A DNA stretch of 26,548 nucleotides from Bdellovibrionales bacterium (GCA_947457605.1 CANGWP010000011.1:1-26548); one strand, 5' to 3'. Shown: positions 1 to 7,116, numbered from the stretch's first letter. The notes: generated by a model not told the origin, from the sequence alone. Translations and numbers: made by a program.

Positions 1-474
1 AAGAGCAAGTTTTCCTACACAAGCTATGGGGCTCTCGCCCAGCTCAGGATTGGGGATGTGTATTTTCTTCAGGAATCTTACCCTGAAGCAGCATCTGCTT
101 ACGAAACATTTGTAGAGCTTTACCCAAAACATGAGAAGGCATCCTACGCGCTTTTTCGGGCGGGAGAATCTTTCTACAACGACATTCCGTCAACCATAGC
201 GCGAGATTTGAGATCAGCCGAAAGCGCGATTTCCTCATTTTCCCAGTATCTGAGACGTTATCCAGGAGGAGAATTCAGTCTTTCCGCAGGGGAATTCAAG
301 AAGAAAGCTTATAACAAACTTGCTGAGAAAGAGATGGAAATTGCCACTTTTTACATTAAGAGGAAAAAGCCGTACTCTGCGAGGTTGCGCCTTGAGAAGA
401 TACTTAACCTTTATGGCGAATCAGATCTTGTCACCCAAGCGCGAGATCTGATTGACCACCTTCCAACGGAGTGA
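1..474 (+). CDS. bamD: BamD-like outer membrane assembly lipoprotein, 3' part
   Basis: The reading frame is open from the first base of the window, so the gene starts upstream and only the last 157 residues are seen. BamD is a periplasm-facing lipoprotein of the BAM complex that folds beta-barrel proteins into the outer membrane. The visible part is helical repeats of TPR type, with phrases typical of this family: YGALAQLRIGDVYF, YPEAASAYETFVELYPKH, and the closing YSARLRLEKILNLY. The family is about 230-280 residues, so roughly the first third, with the signal peptide and lipobox, is missing. The stop codon lies within the ribosome-binding region of the next gene, so the two are probably cotranscribed. 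A generic TPR protein remains possible, since the lipobox cannot be seen. Confidence 0.8.
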   Translation, partial: KSKFSYTSYGALAQLRIGDVYFLQESYPEAASAYETFVELYPKHEKASYALFRAGESFYNDIPSTIARDLRSAESAISSFSQYLRRYPGGEFSLSAGEFKKKAYNKLAEKEMEIATFYIKRKKPYSARLRLEKILNLYGESDLVTQARDLIDHLPTE

Positions 475-478
475 TCCA

Positions 479-1177
479 GTGATTGCCGCCAAAGAGATTC
501 AAAAAAACATCCAACAAAAAAAATACTCCACTGCAGAAGATCAGTTAAAAAAGGGTATTTCTGCGGAGCCCGATAATGCTGATTTTTATTATCTGCGCGG
601 GTTACTCCGTTCCTATCAGGGTAAACTGGTGGAATCCATTGAAGACCTCAGGCGGGCTCTTTCAATAGAACCAAAGCACACCGATTCCGCCGTGTGCCTT
701 AGCATCATCCTTAATGACATTGGCCGTTATGATGAGGCGAAAAAAGTCTTCGAACAGGCAAATCAAAGCGTGTTTCTAAAGCAGATTGGCGATGATCAAC
801 AGATCGATCGGAGATTTGCCGTGAAGCACTTTGAGCTTGGAGATCTTTATTTCCGCTTTCGTCGTTTTGATGAGGCCATTGAAGAATACAACAAAGCGAT
901 TTTATTGGATCCTAGAACCATCGAGATGCGCGTTAAACGATCCAAGGCCTTTGCGAAAAAGGGATTCATCACTCGTGCCATTCAAGATCTTCAGCAACTC
1001 AAACAGGAACGCCCTACAGATCTATCCGTCCGTGTCCAACTGGGACTTCTACATTACAGCCAGGGTAATGTTTTGGACGCAGAGCTAGAATGGGAATCTG
1101 TTCTGGAGCTTGATCCGGTACACAGAGAGGCCATAGCTTACCTGGATTTAATTAAATCAGCTCGACCCTCGTCGTAA
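479..1177 (+). CDS. TPR repeat protein
   Basis: Encodes about 232 residues made almost wholly of tetratricopeptide repeats (about five to six units), for example YYLRGLLRSYQGKLVESIEDL and ELGDLYFRFRRFDEAIEEYNKA followed by the usual LDP turn. TPRs are protein-protein interaction scaffolds; the partner is unknown. No signal peptide or membrane segment is visible, so it is probably cytoplasmic. I chose the GTG at 479 because GGAG lies 7 nt upstream (468-471), inside the bamD stop region; a TTG at 452 in the same frame has no comparable site. Translation is probably coupled to bamD. Its 3' end overlaps the 3' end of fliW on the other strand by 26 bases. Confidence 0.75.
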   Translation: MIAAKEIQKNIQQKKYSTAEDQLKKGISAEPDNADFYYLRGLLRSYQGKLVESIEDLRRALSIEPKHTDSAVCLSIILNDIGRYDEAKKVFEQANQSVFLKQIGDDQQIDRRFAVKHFELGDLYFRFRRFDEAIEEYNKAILLDPRTIEMRVKRSKAFAKKGFITRAIQDLQQLKQERPTDLSVRVQLGLLHYSQGNVLDAELEWESVLELDPVHREAIAYLDLIKSARPSS

Positions 1178-1691
1178 GGGGCAAACTTGAAACGGAAAGC
1201 GCTGCTTTTTCTGCATTCTTCTCGCTCTCCTTTGCGGCACCTCGGAAAGCGACGATCTGGGAACGCAGTTCTTTGAACATGGGATGCTTGATCGGCTGGT
1301 CGTTTTCCTGAAGTACAACCTGTTTTGCGATTTTATCCCGAATATTGATAACAAGTGGTGCTTTCAAATTCGCAGTCATCTCTTGCAGATTGCTTGGAAT
1401 TGTCAAAATCGTAAAGACGCTCGCCTCATTGATCGAGGAAAGACGAAGCTCTCTAAGCTCAGCAGCGGAGAGTCTCACTACGTAATTTGATTTAAATATC
1501 TTGGGCTCCAATACCGGGAAGGCCAAGTGAGGATTTGATAGGGACTGCAGCCAAAGAATCAAAGTGTCATCTCCCGGATCAACCAAACAGAAATTTTGAT
1601 CATCCGGAAAACCCAATATTCCACTAGGTACCGAAATTAACTCTTCAGTGGAAACCTCAATTTGGCCAAAACGTCCTGTTTGTACGACCAC
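1152..1691 (-). CDS. fliW: FliW flagellar assembly factor (CsrA antagonist)
   Basis: A 179-residue protein matching FliW: the N-terminal FGQIEVSTEELISVPSGILGFPD and the later LVINIRDKIAKQVVLQ region are characteristic. FliW binds CsrA without competing with RNA and removes it from target mRNAs; in other bacteria it is itself titrated by flagellin, which couples flagellin supply to secretion. The C-terminal tail after about residue 140 (basic and Ala/Glu-rich) is longer than in many FliW proteins. The start is GTG at 1691 with a strong GGAGG five nt upstream (1697-1701). It is the last gene of the flagellar operon, directly after csrA, as in many bacteria with this switch. Its 3' end overlaps the TPR gene on the opposite strand. 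Confidence 0.92.
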   Translation of the reverse strand: MVVQTGRFGQIEVSTEELISVPSGILGFPDDQNFCLVDPGDDTLILWLQSLSNPHLAFPVLEPKIFKSNYVVRLSAAELRELRLSSINEASVFTILTIPSNLQEMTANLKAPLVINIRDKIAKQVVLQENDQPIKHPMFKELRSQIVAFRGAAKESEKNAEKAALSVSSLPLTTRVELI

Positions 1692-1752
1692 AACTACCTC
1701 CAGGAATGGAAAACATCCCTACAGATAGAATAATCTCAGATTTATTGCCCGA

Positions 1753-1769
1753 GCAAGAAACTTTCTTGC
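1753..1769. repeat. 17-bp inverted repeat in the csrA-fliW gap
   Basis: Arms of 8 bp (GCAAGAAA / TTTCTTGC) flank a single base, within the 129-bp gap between csrA and fliW. As RNA it would form about 6 bp with a 5-nt loop. No U-run follows on either strand, so it is not a convincing terminator. It could be a processing or attenuation hairpin or an operator. Function unknown. Confidence 0.5.
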
Positions 1770-1820
1770 CTATAACCCTAAAATTGACATTTTTATGACG
1801 GCTCTTTAACGCGAAGCGGC

Positions 1821-2045
1821 CTAGTCTTCGAAGGCCTTGGAGACATCTTCAAGATTAGCAGGAGCACTTCCAGCTACCTTGTTTTGATCTTGAATTTGGG
1901 AATAAACCTCTTCCCGATGAATCTTGGTTTCCTTGGGGGCTTGAATCCCCAAACGAACCTGTTTTCCCTTGATTTGTACGACCGTGATCTTAATGTGATC
2001 ATCAATCGCTATACTTTCACCCAGTTTTCGGGTCAGCACTAACAT
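1821..2045 (-). CDS. csrA: CsrA/RsmA carbon storage regulator, FliW-type
   Basis: 74 residues from the ATG at 2045. It begins MLVLTRKLGESI and has the RNA-binding segment VRLGIQAPKETKIHREEVY, including the conserved Arg of VRLG and the HREE strand. CsrA dimers bind GGA in hairpin loops of mRNA leaders, usually blocking translation. The C-terminal extension (from about residue 48, SQIQDQNKVAG onward) resembles that of Bacillus CsrA, which carries the FliW contact, and fliW is the next gene. A TTG six bases upstream is in frame but abuts the Shine-Dalgarno GGAGG (2052-2056), which sits 6 nt before the chosen ATG, so the shorter start is right. It is located at the end of the flagellar operon, after flgL. 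Confidence 0.95.
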   Translation of the reverse strand: MLVLTRKLGESIAIDDHIKITVVQIKGKQVRLGIQAPKETKIHREEVYSQIQDQNKVAGSAPANLEDVSKAFED

Positions 2046-2060
2046 GAACAACCTCCATGT
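2042..2060 (-). promoter_or_regulatory. csrA ribosome-binding-site hairpin with CsrA-like site
   Basis: On the - strand the csrA start region forms ACAUG / CAUGU (5 bp) with a 9-nt loop holding most of the Shine-Dalgarno GAGG; the start AUG is in the 3' arm. The surrounding GUACAUGGAGGU agrees at 10 of 12 positions with the published CsrA-selected consensus RUACARGGAUGU. This is the arrangement expected for CsrA autorepression. The base pairing is read from sequence; the regulation is inferred. Confidence 0.5.
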
Positions 2061-2128
2061 ACTGATAAACGAAGCAATCCGTTACCCAAGGGGTTTGTTA
2101 GCGTATTCAAGTAGGATTCACAAGGGAA

Positions 2129-3106
2129 TTATCTGAGAAAATCCAAAAGAGTCGGTTGAATCAAGTGTTTTGAGCTAGCAAGGCTGCTCTTGAAGACGGT
2201 TTCTTCTTTAGCAAGATCACTCACCACTTGGGTCATATCCGCGTCTTCAATTGAAGAGGTTAACTGGGCATTGGTTACATTATGACGATCCAACGCGGTC
2301 ATGTTCCCCTCTATGCTTTGAATTCGAGCCCCGATTTTCGAGCGGGTTGAAATCACTTTACCCAAAAGATCATCAAACGCATCGAGCGTGCCCCGCACTG
2401 TTTCGATATCTCCAGTGAGCAAACCGGTCCGCAAGGCCTTTAGCTGTTGAAAAAGATTGCTATTCTGAGGTCCCGCCACAGATGCCTCGGAGGAAAGACG
2501 GCGTTCCACTCCCGATTCCGTGCCTCCCTTCAGCCTGCGTCCGTCAGAGGAATTCTCAGGCTGGGTGTTGAAAACCTCATGCCCGGGAACATTCGCCCCG
2601 ATGAACACCTCTCGTCCCACTTCGATCATTACCTCGCCATCGTCCCCACGATAGTTGCCTTCCGCATCAACAGGCGCCGCCGTGGTCTTAAATCCACCCA
2701 AGATATACCGATCTCCAATTCTTCTATTTCCTGTGGCAACCGCCCTTTGAAACAACTGACTCACCTCTTCACTCACCCCAAGGCGGGATTCGGGTGTTGA
2801 ACTCGCATTGCTTGATTGATTGATGGCAATTTCCTTTGCTCTCATCACAATCTCGCTTAGCTCCTCCAGTGCGTGGTCGGTATTGTCTAGATATGCCTGA
2901 GCAAGTTTAGCGTTTACCTGAAACTGTTCATTATTCACCTTGTCCGTCCTCACTTCCAAGACCTTCGCCGCCCCGACAGGATCGTCGGAAGGTCGATTCA
3001 ATTTTTTTAAAGTTGCCGATTCCATTTGAAGATTTTCCATCCGCCCCCTGGATCGGCTGATGCTGTCCCGAACAACTCCGAAGTTAGTATTATCTGTCAC
3101 TCTCAT
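2129..3106 (-). CDS. flgL: Flagellar hook-filament junction protein FlgL (HAP3)
   Basis: 325 residues. FlgL joins the hook (through FlgK) to the filament and is secreted by the flagellar export apparatus. The flagellin-like N-terminal coiled coil (VRDSISRSRGRMENLQMESA, then LNRPSDDPVGAAKVLEVRT) and the C-terminal coiled coil (SSIEDADMTQVVSDLAKEET) are present, with a variable central domain of normal size. The start ATG at 3106 lies 6 nt after the flgK stop; an AGAGG inside the last flgK codons serves as binding site, so the two are coupled. FlgL is distinguished from flagellin by its position after flgK and by its sequence at both ends. No odd features. Confidence 0.93.
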   Translation of the reverse strand: MRVTDNTNFGVVRDSISRSRGRMENLQMESATLKKLNRPSDDPVGAAKVLEVRTDKVNNEQFQVNAKLAQAYLDNTDHALEELSEIVMRAKEIAINQSSNASSTPESRLGVSEEVSQLFQRAVATGNRRIGDRYILGGFKTTAAPVDAEGNYRGDDGEVMIEVGREVFIGANVPGHEVFNTQPENSSDGRRLKGGTESGVERRLSSEASVAGPQNSNLFQQLKALRTGLLTGDIETVRGTLDAFDDLLGKVISTRSKIGARIQSIEGNMTALDRHNVTNAQLTSSIEDADMTQVVSDLAKEETVFKSSLASSKHLIQPTLLDFLR

Positions 3107-3112
3107 TCAGAC

Positions 3113-4546
3113 CTAACCTCTCAACTTTAGGACAGTGTCCATCATTTCATCCGCAACACGAATCACTCTCGCGGACGCATCGAATGCGTGTTGGAATTGC
3201 ATTAGATTTGTCGTTTCCTCGTCAATCGAAACCCCCGAGACCTGATCGCGAACTCGATTGAGCTGGGTAATGATACTTTGCTGTTGCCCCAGCGCCTCTT
3301 TATTTCGAGCGCTCGCAACACCCACTTCTGAAACGATGGAATTGTAAAAATCGTCTACCGTTGTATGTCCACCATTCATCAGGTGGTGATTTTGCAAATT
3401 TGCAATCGCCAAGGCATTCCTGTTATCGCTCGGAGAGTTCGGCTGAAGTGCCACCGCGATATTGTTCACATTTCCCACAATATCCTTCGATAGAGCAAGG
3501 CGCTCGGCGGCACCCGTGACTTGTTGCACGCTCTCGAAAAATTCAAGTCCGGTTTTTCCATCGAGCGTGAACCCTTTTTCGTGGAGTGAGTTTACGGAGT
3601 TCGAAATCGCATAGGCCAGCTCGTCCAGCCGACCAAGAACCTGATTCACGGCCTTGTCTCTCGCCTCGATCTGGGCTCCGATTCGCCCCCCCTTGAATTG
3701 ATCCGTAATGTGGGTCTGGCTTTTTGCACTTCTCGATATCTGAAGAGAATTGTCAACCGACCCACCATCAGGATCGGCTGCATGACGAGCCAGGGAATAA
3801 TCAGTAGTCACCACCCCGGTCACGAGAGGGCCCACTCCCTTAATGTCGACGTTCAAATTCCCCTGGTTGTCCTTGTGGGCGGTAATGTCGACAAGCGAGT
3901 TCATTTTTTTTACCACTAAATCGCGTCGGTCCCGTAAATCATTTGCTGCATCGGTCCCCTGAACCTCGGCTTGAACTATCTTACGGTTTAATTCGGCCAA
4001 TTCGCTTGCAAGGGTATTAAGTTCCCTTACACTTCCTTCGATACGATTGTCGATGTGCCCGCGAATGCTCTCCACCTCGCCGCGTAGACGCTTGAAATCC
4101 CGGATCATTGCCTGGGAAGACTCTCGAACTGATTGCCGAATGGCTTCCGATGTGGGCTCATTAGAGAGCTTCCTGAAATCGTTGTGGAATCTCGCGATCA
4201 GGCGATTCAACCCGTCCCCATTCATCTCATTAAAGACGTCCTCGACCTGATTGAGGAACACCTGCTTCTCTTCGTGAAAGGCCGTATCCCTAGCGCCCTC
4301 CCGAAGCTGCTTTTCAAGATATTCGTCGTTGACCCGTTCCACACGGGCAATTTTGGAACCTTCCCCGATGAAGTGACCACCATTTTGACCGGCAGCTTGT
4401 TTCGCAACTGCCGCCTCAGACTGGACTCTTTGGCGGGAGAACCCTTCGCTGCTCGCGTTGGCAATATTGTGCCCTGACGTCGCAATTCCCGCTTTTGCGG
4501 TGCTCATTCCGGATTTTCCGGTTTGCAGGACGTTCAGGAGTGCCAT
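3113..4546 (-). CDS. flgK: Flagellar hook-filament junction protein FlgK (HAP1)
   Basis: 477 residues. FlgK is the first junction protein on the hook tip and is exported with the help of FlgN, whose gene is directly upstream. The N-terminus has the axial-protein motif STAKAGIATSGHNIANASS followed by EGFSRQRV; the C-terminus has SIDEETTNLMQFQHAFDASA and ends with VADEMMDTVLKL, the matching axial helix. The central part is shorter than in enteric FlgK (about 550), a common variation. The gap to flgN is 4 nt, and AGAGG near the flgN stop provides the ribosome-binding site. Secreted, part of the extracellular flagellum. Confidence 0.95.
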   Translation of the reverse strand: MALLNVLQTGKSGMSTAKAGIATSGHNIANASSEGFSRQRVQSEAAVAKQAAGQNGGHFIGEGSKIARVERVNDEYLEKQLREGARDTAFHEEKQVFLNQVEDVFNEMNGDGLNRLIARFHNDFRKLSNEPTSEAIRQSVRESSQAMIRDFKRLRGEVESIRGHIDNRIEGSVRELNTLASELAELNRKIVQAEVQGTDAANDLRDRRDLVVKKMNSLVDITAHKDNQGNLNVDIKGVGPLVTGVVTTDYSLARHAADPDGGSVDNSLQISRSAKSQTHITDQFKGGRIGAQIEARDKAVNQVLGRLDELAYAISNSVNSLHEKGFTLDGKTGLEFFESVQQVTGAAERLALSKDIVGNVNNIAVALQPNSPSDNRNALAIANLQNHHLMNGGHTTVDDFYNSIVSEVGVASARNKEALGQQQSIITQLNRVRDQVSGVSIDEETTNLMQFQHAFDASARVIRVADEMMDTVLKLRG

Positions 4547-4550
4547 TTCC

Positions 4551-5096
4551 CTATACCTCTTTTGAAATCAATCTAGGTCCGTGGGCATTCCCACCAGCCT
4601 GGTTTTTCTGTCCCATTTGATTATAGGTTTTTCCTTGGTGCGTGGTCTCACCAAAAATATTTCCCTTCATGTTGTTAATGTGCTTCAAAGAGTGGTCTAT
4701 GAGACTTCCATTCATTTGATTTTGCTTTTTCACTCTTTCCACCAAAATCACAAGAGCACTCAGGTCTGATTGAAGCCTGTTCGAAAGGGCGGGTTCTTTC
4801 ACCTGGTAATGAAGAATGATTTCCTTAAGGGTTCGCGCATTTGAATCCTCTATCCCTTCGGATTGCTTAAGCTCAACGGTAATTGCCTGTCTTTCTTGTT
4901 CTGCTTGATAAATCCAATGAATCAATGCTTCCTTATTTGCAACTGCCTCATACGTTGCTTTTGTGTCTGCCTGAGTGATTGCCTCATGCTCACTTTTTAC
5001 GATCTCATAGAGTTGACGATGAAGACCTATCAGATTTTGGAGGCTCTCATGTAGGCGCTCTCCGGGATTGATTTCTTGATCCTGTTTGTTTTCCAT
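4551..5096 (-). CDS. flgN: FlgN-like flagellar export chaperone
   Basis: 181 residues, mostly predicted helix, rich in Glu, Gln and Lys (for example LIGLHRQLYEIVKSEHEAIT and a middle QAEQERQAITVELKQ). FlgN family proteins are small cytoplasmic chaperones that bind the C-termini of FlgK and FlgL before export; the position between flgM and flgK supports the call, since sequence conservation in this family is low. I set the start at the ATG at 5096 because GAGG lies 6 nt upstream; another ATG at 5114 has no well-spaced site. The last 40 residues (from about KGNIFGETTHQG) are polar, Gly/Gln/Asn-rich and probably unstructured. A CAGGAUG motif precedes it. Confidence 0.8.
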   Translation of the reverse strand: MENKQDQEINPGERLHESLQNLIGLHRQLYEIVKSEHEAITQADTKATYEAVANKEALIHWIYQAEQERQAITVELKQSEGIEDSNARTLKEIILHYQVKEPALSNRLQSDLSALVILVERVKKQNQMNGSLIDHSLKHINNMKGNIFGETTHQGKTYNQMGQKNQAGGNAHGPRLISKEV

Positions 5097-5110
5097 GCTT
5101 TTCCTCACCC

Positions 5111-5119
5111 GCATCCTGC
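5111..5119 (-). promoter_or_regulatory. CAGGAUG motif upstream of flgN, possible CsrA site
   Basis: On the - strand GCAGGAUGC can form 3 bp (GCA/UGC) around a GGA loop, 15 nt upstream of the flgN start. CAGGAUG is one form of the repeat CAGGA(U/A/C)G that CsrA binds in CsrB RNA. The stem is very short, so this is weak on its own; it is listed because stronger hairpins occur elsewhere in the operon. Confidence 0.25.
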
Positions 5120-5142
5120 TCGGAGGTTGCTGTTAAAAATTT

Positions 5143-5469
5143 TCAGGCACCTGCCATGCGAAGATGATCATCCACAAGGCGATCCGCAATTGCATCCGCA
5201 CTGACATTGTATTTTTTATTTTGAATTTTTTCGCGAAGCTCTGCGATCTTGGCTTCTCGGGTGTCAGGAGCGTCATTTACAATTTGCTTCGCCTTCGCCA
5301 TATCACGGGCTTTGGTGGAAATGTCTGCGTTGACCGAATCGGCTCTATTCGAAATTACCGTTGATTCTGCCTTGCTTTCATAGGCGTTCGCTTTGGATTT
5401 TTCAGTTTTCTTACTTGCTTGGGATTCTGCACCCTGAACCGGGGAACTATTCGCTGGATTGATCCTCAT
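5143..5469 (-). CDS. flgM: Anti-sigma-28 factor FlgM
   Basis: 108 residues starting MRINPANSSPVQ. FlgM holds the flagellar sigma factor FliA (sigma-28) inactive until the hook-basal body is finished, then is exported. The C-terminal sigma-binding part is clear: REAKIAELREKIQNKKYNVS followed by ADAIADRLVDDHL, and the N-terminal half is polar and unstructured as usual. I took the ATG at 5469, with AGGAGG 5 nt upstream; the frame is open further back but there is no better start. The first 23 bases overlap the end of flgJ, so expression is tied to the rod-protein gene. The ribosome-binding site lies in a hairpin loop. Confidence 0.9.
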   Translation of the reverse strand: MRINPANSSPVQGAESQASKKTEKSKANAYESKAESTVISNRADSVNADISTKARDMAKAKQIVNDAPDTREAKIAELREKIQNKKYNVSADAIADRLVDDHLRMAGA

Positions 5470-5821
5470 GTGTACCTCCTGTACGCACAGAGCCCGCGTC
5501 CGAGCTCCTCTTTTGATTGTACTTTGGATCCGGCATCGAGCGCAACCAATAATCAAGGATTTGCCCTGAAAGTCCTATGGCATTCTGACGCGCGGATACC
5601 TCTGCATATTCCTGATCCAACATTCCTTCGTAAACATCACTCGCTGAATTGTGCAAAGAAAACTCCGACTTCTGCACAGTTCCCCTCATGGCCTTCACCA
5701 TCTCCGAGGTAAATATTGCCTCTAATCCTTCCGCGGCTTTCCGCATCTCCGGGGTGATTCTGGGATCGTCAGAATTTTGTTGCGGCCTCTGGATCATGGG
5801 AGCTGCCTGGGGGAGCTTCAT
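5447..5821 (-). CDS. flgJ: FlgJ-type rod-binding protein, no muramidase domain
   Basis: 124 residues covering only the rod-binding domain: RKAAEGLEAIFTSEMVKAMR at about residues 27-46, then SASDVYEGMLDQEYAEVSA and IGLSGQILDY. This domain caps or scaffolds rod assembly in the periplasm. The peptidoglycan hydrolase domain found in enteric FlgJ (about 310 residues in all) is absent, as in many non-enteric bacteria, so another enzyme must open the wall. The ATG at 5821 shares a base with the TAA of the small ORF before it (TAATG), and its Shine-Dalgarno is poor (a G-run about 10 nt upstream), so it probably depends on coupled translation. Confidence 0.88.
   Translation of the reverse strand: MKLPQAAPMIQRPQQNSDDPRITPEMRKAAEGLEAIFTSEMVKAMRGTVQKSEFSLHNSASDVYEGMLDQEYAEVSARQNAIGLSGQILDYWLRSMPDPKYNQKRSSDAGSVRTGGTHEDQSSE
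5468..5488 (-). promoter_or_regulatory. flgM ribosome-binding-site hairpin with GGA loop
   Basis: On the - strand GUGCGUAC pairs with GUACACAU (seven pairs, one of them G-U, and one C-A mismatch) around the five-base loop AGGAG, which is the Shine-Dalgarno sequence. The AU of the start codon is in the 3' arm. A GGA presented in a loop over the ribosome-binding site is the standard form of a CsrA-repressed mRNA. It sits inside the 3' coding end of flgJ. Confidence 0.5.
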
Positions 5822-5982
5822 TAAAAAGCACCCCCAGCGCCCCTGTACAATCGTTTGTTTTGAACTGGGGCCTCCTGCCCCGGCGAGGGTTCAATGAATT
5901 GAAAAGATTTGAGTGGGTCCACCATCCTAGCAGACCGTTGCTTCATTTCTGTTTCCTGGATCATTGTTCCTGTCTCATCCAT
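5821..5982 (-). CDS. Small ORF between flgI and flgJ, unknown function
   Basis: Fills most of the 203-bp gap between flgI and flgJ and would encode 53 residues beginning MDETGTMIQETEMKQ and ending RLYRGAGGAF. It is in the same frame as flgI, with only the flgI TGA and 14 sense codons between the end of flgI and this ATG. The first ATG has no well-spaced Shine-Dalgarno; an internal ATG at 5946 has AGGA 7 nt upstream and would give 41 residues. Its stop overlaps the flgJ start (TAATG), the kind of junction expected of a real translated gene that couples to flgJ. It is polar, with no signal peptide or membrane segment. I recognise no family; it may be a small flagellar helper or simply a coupling peptide. 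Confidence 0.45.
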   Translation of the reverse strand: MDETGTMIQETEMKQRSARMVDPLKSFQFIEPSPGQEAPVQNKRLYRGAGGAF

Positions 5983-6024
5983 CCGTGGATTACCGCCCGT
6001 TCTCCTTTCGATTGCACAAACCGA

Positions 6025-7116
6025 TCATATAAATTCCAATTCCGCCTGAAGAGCTCCAGTTGCCTTTATGGTTTGAAAAATTGCGGTCATGTCTTTTGGA
6101 GCCACTCCAAGGGTATTCAGTAACTTCACAAGATCGGCCACTGTTGCGTTTCCATTTATGAGCCCTCTTTCAGCATCAAGCCTTGGACCAGGTTTGACTT
6201 CCAACAGGCGCTCCGGCTTCGACTGTCCCTTGACCTGGATTGATAAATCCCCATGCGAAATAGCAACCGGAGCGATGCTCACTCTGTCGCCCATTACCAC
6301 CGTACCAGTCCTTTCATTCAAGACCACTTTGGCTTTTGAGTCTGTAACCACACGAATATTCTCAATTCTGGCCATTAATTCGACGGTGTTTCCATCATAA
6401 TTGAATGGGACAACGATATCGACGGTGGCACTGTCTCTAGCTGTTGCAAACTTTCCGCCTAATTCAGAATTTACCAAAGATACTGCGCGAGCTGCGGTTG
6501 TAAAATCGGGATTATTGAGTGAAAGCCTGAAGCTTTTCTTTCCCGCAAAGTTGGTATCCACATCTTTTTCCACCGAAGCCCCCGAAACAATTCTACCAAC
6601 GGTCGGGAAGGCTGCCTTTCCATCGGTAAGTGCTCCTAACGTTACCTGACCTTGAGCCACGGCATATACCTGCTGATCACCCGCCCGTAGGGGCGTAACA
6701 AGAAGAGTTCCTCCCTCAAGAGAAGCAGCATCCCCAATTGAGGACACCGTTACATCAATCAAGGTTCCCGATCGGGCGAATGCCGGCAGTTTTGCCGTCA
6801 CTATGACTGCAGCGGCATTTTTTGATTTAACGGCTGCATTTTTTTCAACATCCAAACCCAGCTTTCCAAAAAGCCTACCGAGCGATTTTGCGGTTACGTC
6901 GGTGCTGGAGTCTCCTGTTCCCTTGAGACCTACAACAATCCCATAACCAATCAAAATGTTTTCTCTGACACCTTTCACGGCGGCAATATCTTTTAATCTG
7001 GCCCCGACCGTTGTGGTAGCGTGAGAAGCTCCACACAAGGCCAAAAACCCGACTACCGCCGCTGCGATCGACTTAACGTGCAACTTTGATTTTGTATTCA
7101 TATAACTTACTCGCAT
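6025..7116 (-). CDS. flgI: Flagellar P-ring protein FlgI
   Basis: 363 residues, the normal size. FlgI builds the P ring around the rod in the peptidoglycan layer. A signal peptide is visible (hydrophobic VKSIAAAVVGFLALCGASHA, cleavage about residue 33), then the family signature ARLKDIAAVKGVRENILIGY and GIVVGLKGTGDSS, and later LPAFARSGTLIDVTVSSIGD and GTLLVTPLRAGD. The C-terminal VADLVKLLNTLGVAPKDM is also typical. I kept the ATG at 7116, which has AAGGA 8 nt upstream; this makes it overlap the flgH 3' end by 44 bases. A second ATG at 7101 is possible but has a weak site. Neighbours flgA (its chaperone) and flgH fit. Confidence 0.95.
   Translation of the reverse strand: MRVSYMNTKSKLHVKSIAAAVVGFLALCGASHATTTVGARLKDIAAVKGVRENILIGYGIVVGLKGTGDSSTDVTAKSLGRLFGKLGLDVEKNAAVKSKNAAAVIVTAKLPAFARSGTLIDVTVSSIGDAASLEGGTLLVTPLRAGDQQVYAVAQGQVTLGALTDGKAAFPTVGRIVSGASVEKDVDTNFAGKKSFRLSLNNPDFTTAARAVSLVNSELGGKFATARDSATVDIVVPFNYDGNTVELMARIENIRVVTDSKAKVVLNERTGTVVMGDRVSIAPVAISHGDLSIQVKGQSKPERLLEVKPGPRLDAERGLINGNATVADLVKLLNTLGVAPKDMTAIFQTIKATGALQAELEFI

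Noticed and set aside
1783..1805. TTGACA at 1783 on the + strand in the csrA-fliW gap as a promoter
   Set aside because: The -10 at 17 bp (TAACGC) is poor and it would only transcribe antisense to csrA.
4133..4477. 114-codon + strand frame opposite flgK
   Set aside because: Antisense to the conserved FlgK N-terminal region, with no independent support.
5989..6027. 12-codon ORF whose ATG overlaps the flgI stop
   Set aside because: Too short, no ribosome-binding site, and out of frame with the 53-codon ORF that better explains the gap.
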